The notes beneath the pieces were generated by a model, which saw only the letters and a program-made list of their open reading frames with translations, was not told the origin of the DNA and searched no databases. DNA of 64,000 nt from Diplolepis rosae (lineage: Eukaryota; Arthropoda; Insecta; Hymenoptera; Diplolepididae). The position numbers and the translations under genes are program-made. This document shows positions 33,156 through 43,323 of this stretch, one piece after another; the stretch's first letter is position 1; each line of letters opens with the position of its first letter. The stretch lies in NCBI GenBank assembly GCA_030998225.1, contig JAPYXD010000742.1, positions 5,828,001 to 5,892,000 on the forward strand. Reading direction: 5' to 3'.

Positions 33156-34748
33156 TTACGTAAAACGAAAATAAGCGTGTCTTACGCGATTCATATGTAC
33201 TACCTTAATTTCAGTTGGAGAAATTTGTACTTCTAAATTTACTCCATTCGAAATTTTATTAATCTTATAAGGACCCTCATAATAATCATCAAGTTTATTA
33301 TTACGATTTTCAATTAAAATCATTACATGCTCTCCTACTTGAAAATTTTTGTTATTTAGTTTAAGATCATAATATTTTTTACAGCCTTCCTTTGCAGCTT
33401 CGAGTCTGGCTGCACACGTAGATTCGATCTCTATGATTCGATTCAATAATTCATCGACCATTTCTATATACGTCAAGGGTACATTTTCATCAGCGAACTC
33501 TGAGGGAAAACGAACTTTGCGTCCGAAAACAGCCTCATGTGGAGTAATTCCAGTTGATTCATGGACCGAAGTGTTAAAAGAAAACATTGCATAAGGCAAC
33601 CATTGGTCCCATGTAACTTTAGTGCTATAATGACGTAAGTACTCTAAGAAAGTATGATGACTTCTTTCTAACGCGCCTAATGATTGAGGATGATATGCAC
33701 TTGAGTAATATTGTTTAATTTTGAATAATACTGCAAAGCTATTTATAAGTCGACTAGTGAACTGACTACCCTGATCGGTTTGAATAATTTCAGGACAACC
33801 AAAGACGCAAATTATATTTTCTGCTATGGCTACAGCTACATGTGGAGCGTCTGTCTTTGATAATGGAATAGCACCGGAGTATTTGGTAAGACAGTCTTGC
33901 CATGTAAGAATATGTGTATTCCCGGATTCTGTACGTGTTAAAGGTCCTACTAAATCAATTTGAATCTTTTCAAGAAATCTTTTTGGAGTATCTGTAATTT
34001 TCATAGGTAATTTAATCGCTTGTCTTTTTAACTTTTTTCTTTGGCACGAATCGCATGAACGAACATACTCGCGTATATCTTCTCGCATCCCTTTCCAATG
34101 GAAACGTTCACGAACGCGTTCATATGTCTTACTTTCACCTTTATGCCCGGCCATTGTCGAATCATGGCATTCTTGAATAATTCTCAATCTGTCTTTTTCA
34201 TTTGGAGTTATTACTTCACCATTACAAATACATATCTCAAATCCACCGTTATTGAAATAAGTCCTAATTATTTGTTCAATTACATTCCATGGCACGCTGC
34301 CTAACCCGTTACCTTTTCTTGATACGCTTATGCTTTTTAGATTCATAGATTCCATAGCTTCTCGCAATGTAGATATAGCTAATTCTATATTTTTCGCATA
34401 TACTTTAGCATCATAAGTTTCCTTTACAAAAAGATTAAAAATAAATCGTTTATTTTCTTTTACAGATGTTACCAGCCCTAATTCAGGATTTGTTTCACGG
34501 ATATCAGACAATTTTATCAAGGAATTGTCCATAAGTTCACGACCTACCGGCGTTGTTAAGACACCGTCGCAAGAAACAAAATTCATCAGGTGATCGTTTC
34601 TCAAATATAATTTATCATTACTAGACTTAAATAAGTGTTTGAGAATAATATTTCCTTTTTTTGTTTTGCGCTCAGGACGGACTTCGCAACAACGGACTCG
34701 CAGTCTTTGATTCGGATTCTTTTTACTGCAGGTTCACATTCCACTGGA
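33156..34748 (-). CDS. Integrase of Gypsy element 2 (-1 frame)
   Basis: Catalyses insertion of cDNA. The frame is open from about 34,748 to the stop at 33,156; the Met-initiated part is 482 codons from 34,604. Zinc-binding domain HDSTMAGHKGESKTY with CDSCQRKK; catalytic core DLVGPL, TDQGSQFTS and QSLGALERSHH (D, D, E); C-terminal VGEHVMIL ... YEGPYKI. All catalytic residues are present. It overlaps the RT frame by about 145 bases in the -1 register and has no obvious start of its own, so it is probably made by frameshifting at the heptamer 34,655-34,661, or else an indel has split an older single frame. Confidence 0.9.
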
Positions 34749-37700
34749 AAATCTCTACTCTTTACCAAATTTCCCCAAGTTCCCTTTAAATTCGTCATTT
34801 CTGTGTCGTCAATGTCATCGCCATCAAGACTCTCGCTGATAGCGCTGTAAAACTCTGCCTCTTGTCTACCGTGCCTACAATAGACGACAGAGTGCGATGC
34901 ACTGACTTGTTCAACGTGCCTACAATGAACAGAGCTCAGTGCACCACCGCATCCCAGCGGTTCCTCTATGTGGTTGGCCATTCCACGTTCACCTCTCTCC
35001 ATATTGTCTGCTGGGGGTAGGATCCGTCCCCCCGTCGTCGACTCTCGTGATAGACCTAAGGATCTCGAGGAAGCAATCGCCCTGTCTGGCTCCTTGATCC
35101 CGTCATTGATCCGGTCTACCGAATCCTCTCTCTCTCTCTTTTCAAGAAGGTGGGAGACATCATTTCTGACTGCATCCGCACCCCTTAACACAACCCTGCG
35201 CTGCCCAGTGCATTTCTCTCTGTCAAGGTCCAATCTTCGCACAAGTTCTCCACCCTCCCGATGAGAAAGCTGGACATCTGTGTTACAGGATGATGCGGCC
35301 CTACCCTTCCTTGGCGCCTCGGATGGCAATGACACCCGCCTCCCATAACCAGTGTCGTCATGACAATCTCCATCAACGAGGTTAGTGCATTCCTTTTGTT
35401 TTCGAAAAGGTAGATTTTGACCTTGATCGGGTCGTGGTAAGAGACTCACAGTCCCGTCACTCTCAGTCTCGTCACTCTCTTCACAATCTATACTAATTTT
35501 CCTTCCAAATTCATTACTCAAATTTGGAAAAACTCTTTCAACCGAATACTCATGAATACAAGTATCGTTGTAAACATTCAATTCGTCTGTCTCAGTTAAA
35601 TCAACTTCTTTACTACTTGAATTGTCTATTGGATTTCTAGAAAGCGCGTCAGCGTTGGCGTTCACCCGTCCTGGCTTATAAACTACTTCATAATCACACT
35701 CTTGGAGTTTGATTTTCCACCTAGCTAATCTAGAACCCACTGTAGGATCTTTCAAATTTAACAACCAAATTAAAGGTCGATGGTCTATTACCAGTGTAAA
35801 TCTTTGACCATAAATATAAGGGCGAAACTGTTTTATTGCAAAAATTATAGCTAACAATTCCTTTTCGGTGGTCGTATAGTTAAGTTCTGCATTATTCAAA
35901 GTACATGAAGCATAAGATATTGGTAAATCTTGTCCTATGGGCCCTTGACTCAAAATGGTACCGAGAGCAAAGTTACTACTATCTGTTGTTACTACAAATG
36001 GCTTAGAAAAATCTGGGTATTGTAACAAAGGTCCTGAACATAAAATTTCCTTCAGTCTATCGAAAGCTAATTGTGCTTCATCCGTCCAATGAAATTTAAT
36101 ATTCTTTTTTAACAATTTTGTTAATAGTTTGGCTATTAATGCAAATTCGGGAATAAAGCGTCTATAATAACCTGCTAAACCCAGGAACTGTTTAATATTT
36201 TTACGCTTTGTAGGTCTCGGAAATTTTTCAACTGCTTCTACCTTCTTGGAATCAGGTTTAACCCCCTTTTCAGTTATTACGTGACCTAAGTAACCTATTT
36301 CCTTACAAAGAAATCGACATTTTTCAGGCTGTAGAACTAAGCCAGCTGTCTTGAGACGACCCAGCAACTTTTCGAGCTTTTCCTGGTGCTCTTTCAGGGA
36401 TTTAGCATAAATAACTATGTCGTCCATATAAACGAACAATTCTACACCCTGTAATCCTGAAAGAACCCTATCCATGACCCTCTGAAAACTTGCGGGTGCA
36501 TTCTTTAACCCGAACGGCATTCTGACAAACTCAAAATGGCCAAAAGGTGTTGAAAAAGCTGTTTTGTGCCTATCTTTAGGCTCAACCTCAATCTGATGGA
36601 ATCCGGAAGCCAGATCCAGTACCGTGAAGTACTTTGCTCCACCCAACTGGTCCAATATATCAGTAATATTAGGCAGTGGGTAAGCGTCGCCCACAGTTTT
36701 CTCGTTAAGCAAACGGTAATCAATTACCATTCGCCAACGTCTATTTCCCTGTGCATCTGGCTTCTTAGGAACCACCCATACTGGGGAGTTATAAGGGGAG
36801 TCTGAATTTTGAATCCTTCCGTCGTCATAAAGAGATTTACATTCTTGACCTACAAATTCTGAATGAATTTTAGGCAATCTATGATTTTGCTTTTTTATTG
36901 GATTATCATTAATCGTATTTATGCTATGTTTTAGAACATTTGTGCTACCTAGCTTATCACCTTTTAAGAAAAACTGATAAGGAAATTTACTTGTGATTTT
37001 AAATAAACTCTTTTTTTCTTCAAAATTCAAATTTGTCAAATCAAGTGTAGCTATTAATTCATTATGCCTATTCGCTGTTAAACTTGCTGAGCGTGTATTA
37101 CCATGAGCCTTTTTTTCGGTTCTTGGAGATGGTTCAACAAGTTCAAATTCTTCTACCTCCACCGGTGGTATTGATATTTCAATATCTTGAGTGGACGAGT
37201 TTATACAATAAACCTGAATATTTCCATCCCTTATTGCAACTAAACTTTCTCCTAAGTATACGCCAGGCCCTGTAGGGATTTGTGACAAGTAACCTTCATT
37301 TAAATCTGTTGTTTTTGCTGCAATAGTAACTAACTGCTTAGTTCTAGCTTTTAATTTTAATGTTACTCCTTTCCTTTTATTAGATATAGGAAAATTACCT
37401 AACTGACTTTGAATTTTATTTTCTTTAAGGTTTATTACAGAATCAGATAAAAAGGGCATCCCTACCATTCCGTCGAACTCTATTGGAAAAGTGTGAGGAA
37501 CCACTTGAAAAGGAACTGCTTCGCCATTCATTATTATTTTAGTCTGTCCTTGTGTTTTTACACCATGTTCATTAATACCGAATAAACTATATTTAATTTC
37601 AGAATCAATCAGAATATTCGTTTTAATTATATTTTTCTTAATTAAGTTAAGTTCCGCTCCTGTATCAATAATAAATTTACCAGTTTCGTTCTTGAAATCT

Positions 37701-37830
37701 ATACTTTTCAGTTTCACACTTGGTGAAGCTTTTTTGTTTTCTGACTTAATATTCAAAATAAATCGTTTAAGTGGTGCTCCTTGAAGAAAAAGCTCATCAT
37801 CGCACCATCTTGATGAACTAACTACTCGTT
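34601..37830 (-). CDS. Protease-RT-RNase H polyprotein with long tether, Gypsy element 2
   Basis: From the codon numbered 1 at 37,756: protease FIIDTGAELNLIK at residues 28-40; spacer with GPGVYLGESLV; RT about 300-480 with motif A VLDLASGF (381) and catalytic YMDD at 443-446; RNase H about 585-706 with TTDSSNFALG and TLVIDHRPLIW; then NADALSRNPIDNS. Residues 711-1051 are a 340-residue tether of Arg/Ser/Glu-rich, GC-rich composition with no recognised fold. The -1 frame is open back through the gag stop to 37,834 with no ATG at the start, so translation must come from gag by frameshifting. Ends at a TGA at 34,601. Confidence 0.95.
34655..34661 (-). promoter_or_regulatory. Candidate -1 frameshift heptamer A AAA AAG before integrase
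   Basis: In the RT frame the codons are CAA AAA AAG GAA, giving the X XXY YYZ heptamer A AAA AAG. A -1 slip reads straight into the integrase frame (GNIILKHLFKSSNDKLYL). It lies inside the 145-base overlap and 51 bases upstream of the 0-frame stop. Downstream structure was not assessed. Confidence 0.45.
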
Positions 37831-39102
37831 TAAAGTAGTATTCTTTTGAGCACGCGATTCTTCTTCTTTTCTCTGACGTTTTCTACACCCTTCAACTAAA
37901 TGCCCGCTTATTTTACAAAAATTACAGAACATTTTTGTATTGCACTTTGTTTCACGGCAATTTCGAGCTAAATGTCCAGACTTTTGACAATTATAACAAA
38001 TTGGTGCTTCTTTATTCTCATCCGGACATTCCCTAGCTAAATGGCCCGGCTTTTTGCAAGCATAACAAATAATATTATCATTGCTAATCACGCGTAAACA
38101 ACCCTTTGCTAAATGACCTATTTCACCACAACGCTCGCAATCTCCTACCAATCCTGATTTTTTCGAATTTCCACTATCACGGTTATCCTTATTTTTTACG
38201 TTTCGTTTTTCGTGATCTCGTTCATAATTTATGTTTTTACCTCGATGATTCACACTATTGACCTTTTCACCCCCAATTTTTCGTGCTCTCGCACTTGCGT
38301 GGTAAGGTCGGAATCTGTCCTGATGATTCCCTAATTTTTTTGATAAATGATCCTGATGTTTCTTATCTACTATGGTACTTTCCACATCTTTTCTATTTAA
38401 TTCGATTTCAAATTCGACTTCCCACTCCGCAGCCCTAGCGAAATTAATTGCTTCCTGTAAGGTATTTGGTCTCCATACTTTAACTCGAACAACCAAATCA
38501 CGTTTCAAACCTATCACAAAATTCTCACAGGCCGTGTCCCGAACAGATTTAATCATAATTTTGCTTGCTTCTTGAGAATTCTTTTCTTCGATCAGCTCAA
38601 TAAGACATGTTAGAATTTTTCCCACTCTAGTCCCGTATTCTAACACATTTTCATGTTCTCGCTGCGCAACAGTAGCCAAAGCAGTATTCAATTGAGAAAT
38701 GCTTCTATGTTCAGTAAATACATCTTTTAAATGTTTAAGTAAATCTTCTAATGAATGGATATCCCGATCCTGAATGGAATCATATGCATTACCTATTATT
38801 CTTGTCCGAACCATAAGAAATAAACTATGTCGAAACTTAGAAGAAATTGAATTCGTTGCATAAAGACAATCATTTATAAACCTTCTCACAGGCATATTTT
38901 GTCCATCAAAGAATTTAGGCAAAAATTCAAGAGCAGCTTTAAAAGGAATCGGATCCTCAGGCTCAACCGTTGTCAGGTAAATGCCTGAACTAGTTGCGCT
39001 AGAAGATATACTATCGTTTCTGCTTCCGCGGATTTCAGTCAAATGTAACGCAGGAATTTCACGTGAGCTTCCAGCTCGCTCAGTCGAACGAATTATTTGC
39101 AC
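37822..39102 (-). CDS. Gag with four CCHC zinc knuckles, Gypsy element 2
   Basis: Structural protein that packages element RNA. Capsid region about residues 50-250 (FKAALEFLPKFFDGQNMPVR, YGTRVGKIL, CENFVIGLKRDLVVRV). Basic linker 240-320. Four knuckles: CERCGEIGHLAKGC (322-335), CYACKKPGHLAREC (346-359), CYNCQKSGHLARNC (369-382) and CNFCKISGHLVEGC (393-406). Gypsy Gags usually have one or two, so four is high and recalls CNBP-type proteins. The frame starts right after a TAA, at a GTG; the true N-terminus is probably the overlapping frame 39,080-39,301, one indel away. Ends TAG at 37,822. Confidence 0.93.
   Translation of the reverse strand: MQIIRSTERAGSSREIPALHLTEIRGSRNDSISSSATSSGIYLTTVEPEDPIPFKAALEFLPKFFDGQNMPVRRFINDCLYATNSISSKFRHSLFLMVRTRIIGNAYDSIQDRDIHSLEDLLKHLKDVFTEHRSISQLNTALATVAQREHENVLEYGTRVGKILTCLIELIEEKNSQEASKIMIKSVRDTACENFVIGLKRDLVVRVKVWRPNTLQEAINFARAAEWEVEFEIELNRKDVESTIVDKKHQDHLSKKLGNHQDRFRPYHASARARKIGGEKVNSVNHRGKNINYERDHEKRNVKNKDNRDSGNSKKSGLVGDCERCGEIGHLAKGCLRVISNDNIICYACKKPGHLARECPDENKEAPICYNCQKSGHLARNCRETKCNTKMFCNFCKISGHLVEGCRKRQRKEEESRAQKNTTLNE
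37828..37834 (-). promoter_or_regulatory. Gag-pol -1 frameshift heptamer T TTA AAC
   Basis: Gag codons ACT TTA AAC GAG TAG contain the canonical slippery heptamer T TTA AAC six bases before the stop. Slipping -1 gives TTT AAA CGA GTA and continues open into the protease frame. This explains the absence of an initiator for pol. Confidence 0.75.
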
Positions 39103-39301
39103 CTGTTAAATTGTTATCATTATTTTGCAAAGTCTCTACCGGTAATGTATTTTCAATATTTCTAGACATTGTTGATTCGTTCATATTTACTGCAATTTCT
39201 CTTTCGGAAGATCGATTTACGATACTACCACGACCTCTGCTCGATGATTTTCCACGAGTCGACCTAGTACGCCTCATTTTTATTTCTTTGTCTAACTTCA
39301 C
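39080..39301 (-). pseudogene. Gag N-terminus in a shifted frame
   Basis: 73 codons from MKLDKEIKMRRTRSTRGKSS, basic at the start, ending GANNSFD. Translation runs off into a stop just where the main gag frame begins (VQIIRSTERAGSS). A single indel near 39,080-39,110 would separate them. Either a recent mutation or an assembly error; the main frame has no ATG nearby, favouring this as the real start. Confidence 0.6.
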
Positions 39302-41356
39302 TTATTTCTAAATATATATATATATTGATTATTATTTTGAAGAGATAATCTTAAACTAAAATTATATCGAATATTTTTTTTTTTAAAGATACTAATTCAC
39401 AATTATCACCCTAACATAAATTAATATATTGTTCGATTTTCACTTTAATGAAAAATATACTTTATTTTATTATATATTTTTTTTCATTTAAAATAATTTT
39501 ATAACTAAAGAGATTGGCATTTTGACAATAAGAGTAAATCGACTTACATTAGGATGTTCTGGGCGATGACTGACTTGCATGCACTTTCACTCTTCACTTG
39601 ATTATATTGCCTTAGATTTTCAAAACCACATTCACTTTTTTTTTTCACTCGCAAGTCAGTCTCTTCAGTTTAACACTCCTTTTTCCATCTGCGAAGTTGA
39701 AGAAATCAGCAGTCAAATATCCTCCAGTAGTCCTAGTCCTGTAGTCCTTGAATATTCCAAAGAAACTAGAAAAATCCTTTTCAGCTTTCCCTCGTTGGGT
39801 CTTACAACAGCGGGTATCAACCCTCTTTTAATTCCAGGGCGGCGGGACCCGTGTTGCTTCACAGCACCGGCTTTTTACCGCTTCGATCTCCAGGAAACCC
39901 GCAAAAACCTGTGAGATAGCTGCGACCTTCCCTGATAACTCCTGCAGATCCAGTTGAAATTGTCCTCCTGGCCTCACTCTCCTTTCCACCCCCTTTCACT
40001 CAGCTACTCAATCCACCAAGATACTTGGGTTAGTACTTAGAGAAAAAAAAGGCCTCCTCGTTCAATAATAATGAAAGTCCAAATCCTCTGCTGCTTAACT
40101 CTGCTTCCAATGGTCCTCGTCCTTCAATCCTGATCCTTGTAGCTTGTCGGAGTAAACAAAAATATATTTTTTCTCGATAATCCTTTTAAACTTTGAATGC
40201 ACTCGCGGCAAGTTTTGTGGTATCCCACTTCTGACACCTGTTACGAGCCGCGCACGCGTGATATCACGGGTGGTCAAACTCTAGAACGATTGGTTCGTTC
40301 CAGTATTAACCCTTTATAGGGACCGGGAAAATTCAAACTTTATAAATGAATAAACACACAGGTTAGAGTGAAATTAATATTTAATCGACTTGGTATAGAT
40401 AAATCCTTGTTAAATCTGGACCTTTATAAAATATACTACCGGTTTTCACAACTGTTGCCGAAGTTCGATGCTCTACAAATTCAACGAAGGAATTTGCAGA
40501 AGTTTTCGACTTACTTTATATAACGGCAGAAATAGGTTCCGATCGAAAGCCCCGTACATTCTGTTCATTCCTCCACTCTACAGGACTCACGCATCCCCTT
40601 TCACAACTCCCCTACGCATCCCCTCTCTCTCTATTTTCACACAGTGGCCCTCGCTAGGCCCAGCCCAATTTCCCGAAGAAGCTCGACTAGGAGAATCCGA
40701 ATCCGAAGCCGCCCGATTCGGAAAAACCCAGTTCTAGTCTCTCTCCTCTCAGCTGCAAGTTTTTATGGCGCTTGCAGTGAAAGCGCAAGGGAAGGCAGTA
40801 AAACAGTAAATCTTAAAGGATTACTTTTTACTTCCTTCTGGCGACCAGACATGCTATTTTGAATTTCCTTAACTTTGTGTGACTAAAGTTTCTATACCTA
40901 TCTACCTAGCCTTTTTCCGTCTAGTTTTTGCCTACCTTAAATGAATGAGTATTACTTCTATATTCCTAGTTCTATCTTAACTTAATTTATTTTAATCCTA
41001 TGGTCCAGACTTAACCTTTTCTTATCCTTAAAACTAGTATACGCAGAAGAAATATAAAACTTACAGAGAAATCTTAAAACTAATTTACATTGTTGAATTC
41101 CTTGCCGACGGCACATGTTGACCATTCGTATAATAAATTTAAATCTAATATTTATAAGTAATATTTCTAGCTAGGATATTTCTACGCTTTTCTCAGGGTC
41201 ATTTTATTATTTTCAGCTGTGTCCCGTGGGAAATTCATCTATCTAAATTGGATGGGAATTTCCTTAAACGCGATTTGATTTATTTCAAAGTTGAAAATCG
41301 CGCGAGCTTAATTCGATAGGTCGATTAAATTAATCGGCCTCGAGCGAGAACCTATA
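39302..41356 (-). other. Leader of Gypsy element 2
   Basis: About 2 kb of untranslated leader, unusually long. From about 39,540 to 40,870 it is GC-richer than the rest. Several frames of 60-110 codons occur on both strands with no recognisable domain and none is called. Confidence 0.6.
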
Positions 41357-41374
41357 GTCGCTCGTTACACACCA
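41357..41374 (-). promoter_or_regulatory. Putative primer binding site, Gypsy element 2
   Basis: Eight bases after the 5' LTR the minus strand reads TGGTGTGTAACGAGCGAC. It begins with the TGG that pairs with a tRNA CCA tail, at the expected place. The matching tRNA was not identified. Confidence 0.5.
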
Positions 41375-41382
41375 AAATTTTC

Positions 41383-42532
41383 TGTAACGCGCCGAGTCAC
41401 TTTTAGCGGGAACTTTTGAATTTCAATAATAATAATTTCCAATTGTGAAGACTGGGTGTGAGCTCGCCACATCAAAGAGTGGAAACTCACCTTGTCGGAG
41501 TGAAATTAATTCGTTGAAATAAGTTTCACTTATTTAAAAAGAAAATGAAATCCAAGGTATATTAAATTAATTACACTTAATTAATTTATTGTACACAATA
41601 GCTCAAACTACTATATTTATTTAATTCAAATATATTATAAACATTAATAACTTTATATTCTTATTAAGATTACAAAGATGATAAGTAACAAAAAAACTCT
41701 AAGTCCTTTTCTTTACTTATAGTTTAAAACGATCTCGCGCGCGGATCAATCGATCAAGTGGTCCAGATCAATCTGAATCTCTCGCGATGAAGTCTCCTAG
41801 GCTTCACCGTCACATGTGTAATTGCGCACCCTTTCTGCGTCCTCCCACTAATTAGGTCAAGTGCGACCAGCCAATCAAACTTATTTTTTATCCCTACTTA
41901 TTAGCATAATTCCTAGATTACTTTCCCTACTACTAGATTCCTAGAGTGCACGTGTTTTTCTACATCAAAGTATGCCGCATGAGCTTCATATCACGTTTCA
42001 CGCATTTCGAATTCGCTAGAAATCTAACTCGTTAAAATTGATAAGTTGCACAGGAAAATATCCTGTCAAATATAAAACTTGATATGTTTAATTTATTGAA
42101 CGTTAGTCGCGACAACCAGTCGCCTGGTTCATTCTTAAATAAACAATTATATGAAACCTTAGGACCTTAGATTAAATTGGATTTCTACGATGCAAATAAT
42201 AATTTTTAAGAAGTCTTTGAAGAAAGCCTACTACTAACAAAAATAATTACTTCTTAGAAAACTCTAATTAAATGAAAGGCTAATCACACTCTTCCCAATG
42301 AGCATAATAACTCTCATCCAATGTACATAATTATAAACAAGAATGTTATTCATGTCGAGTCACTCTTAAGTCTAGCCAATCTCTTAAAACAAATTTCTTT
42401 ACTTTATTATTAAAATAAAATAAAACAATATTATTTTAGTTTAATTTACTTAACCTTTTGATTCTAAGCATAATTTGAAAATTCCCTCCAGTTTAAAAGC
42501 GCGCTCTGGTGACGAAATCAGCAATCGTCACA
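41383..42532 (-). repeat. 5' LTR of Gypsy element 2 (1150 bp)
   Basis: TGTAACGCGCCG ... CGTCACA. Contains the 86-bp segment (GTGTTTTTCTACATCAAAG onward) missing from the 3' LTR; related text occurs in the old relic at 28,760-28,830, so presence is ancestral and the 3' LTR carries the deletion. Confidence 0.95.
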
Positions 42533-42610
42533 ACATAGCGATGACGGCGCCATCTGACAAGCGCACAATTAATCATATATATATATGTCTACTAATATAT
42601 ATATATATAC

Positions 42611-42735
42611 ATTAAAATTAATTATAAAAGTAAAGAAACCAATAGAAAAAACAAGTAAAAATACGAAAATAGTTAATGGATCAACTATTTACGTATTTCT
42701 ACTTGTTTTTTCTATTGGTTTCTTTATAAATTAAT
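42611..42735. repeat. Long near-perfect hairpin
   Basis: AAAGAAACCAATAGAAAAAA with the following CAAGTAAAAATACGAAAATAGTT pairs with its complement after an 8-base loop AATGGATC, two mismatches in about 46 bp. Weaker pairing (TTAATTATAA) extends outward. Could be a tiny MITE, or a hairpin RNA precursor if transcribed. Confidence 0.8.
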
Positions 42736-42869
42736 GTCTTTAAGAAAATAGAAGACTTTTGTATTATGTTCAGAGGCAATGTTTTATTAATTATACTTAG
42801 ACATTTTTGCAAAATACAATTATGTTGAAAGTATTAATTTTAGGGTACAATAGTCACCTTCGTCAAATT

Positions 42870-43245
42870 CGTGCACTTAGAAAAAATATTTGATTAAATC
42901 AAAGAAAATAATTTGTTTGAAAGACTTTCGTTGATTAAAACATAAAATGTGTTGGCATTAAATACAATTTGCGTGATTCAAACAAAAGATCTTTAAATAA
43001 AATAAAAGTTGAAATTAAATGAGTTTTTATTTGAAACAAATAAATTGGGGTATTGTTATATTTGTCAAAGGAATAATTTGTTTGATTTAAGGAAAAAATG
43101 TATTTAATTTAAAGAATTTGGTTCAAAGATATTTTGTTTGAATGAAACGAATTGCATTAAATTCAAACAAAGCTTTAGTTTCAATCAAAGAAAGTCTTTC
43201 AAACAAATTATTTTCTTTGAATCAACCAATATTCTTTTGTGAGTC
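42870..43245. mobile_element. Foldback with TTTGATT(C)AAAG ends
   Basis: Inverted ends of about 50 bp: AATAATTTGTTTGAAAGACT at left and its complement at 43,190-43,215, with outer AGAAAAAATATTTGATTAAA-type tips. The interior is made of repeated TTGAATCAAA/AAACAAAT words. Related ends occur at 54,441 and 57,722. Confidence 0.6.
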
Positions 43246-43323
43246 AGAGCGATATGTTATTAATTTTTACATGAAGCGATGATTGAATTTGCATTATTAA
43301 AATTACGTAATTTGCATTAATTA

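Larger units (their letters stand above)
31143..42532 (-). mobile_element. Ty3/Gypsy LTR retrotransposon, nearly intact
   Basis: LTRs at 31,143-32,209 and 41,383-42,532 (TG...CA), flanked by ACAT at 31,139-31,142 and 42,533-42,536. The LTRs are nearly identical in sequence, but the 3' LTR lacks about 86 bp present in the 5' LTR (41,952-42,040), and has a 3-4 bp insert. Interior on the minus strand: leader, gag, protease-RT-RNase H, tether, integrase, PPT. Long open frames and two slippery sites suggest recent activity. No envelope gene. Confidence 0.95.

Noticed and set aside
39579..40862. Plus-strand frames of 70-110 codons in the leader of element 2
   Set aside because: Opposite to the element's genes, no recognisable domain, and GC-richer sequence naturally has fewer stops.
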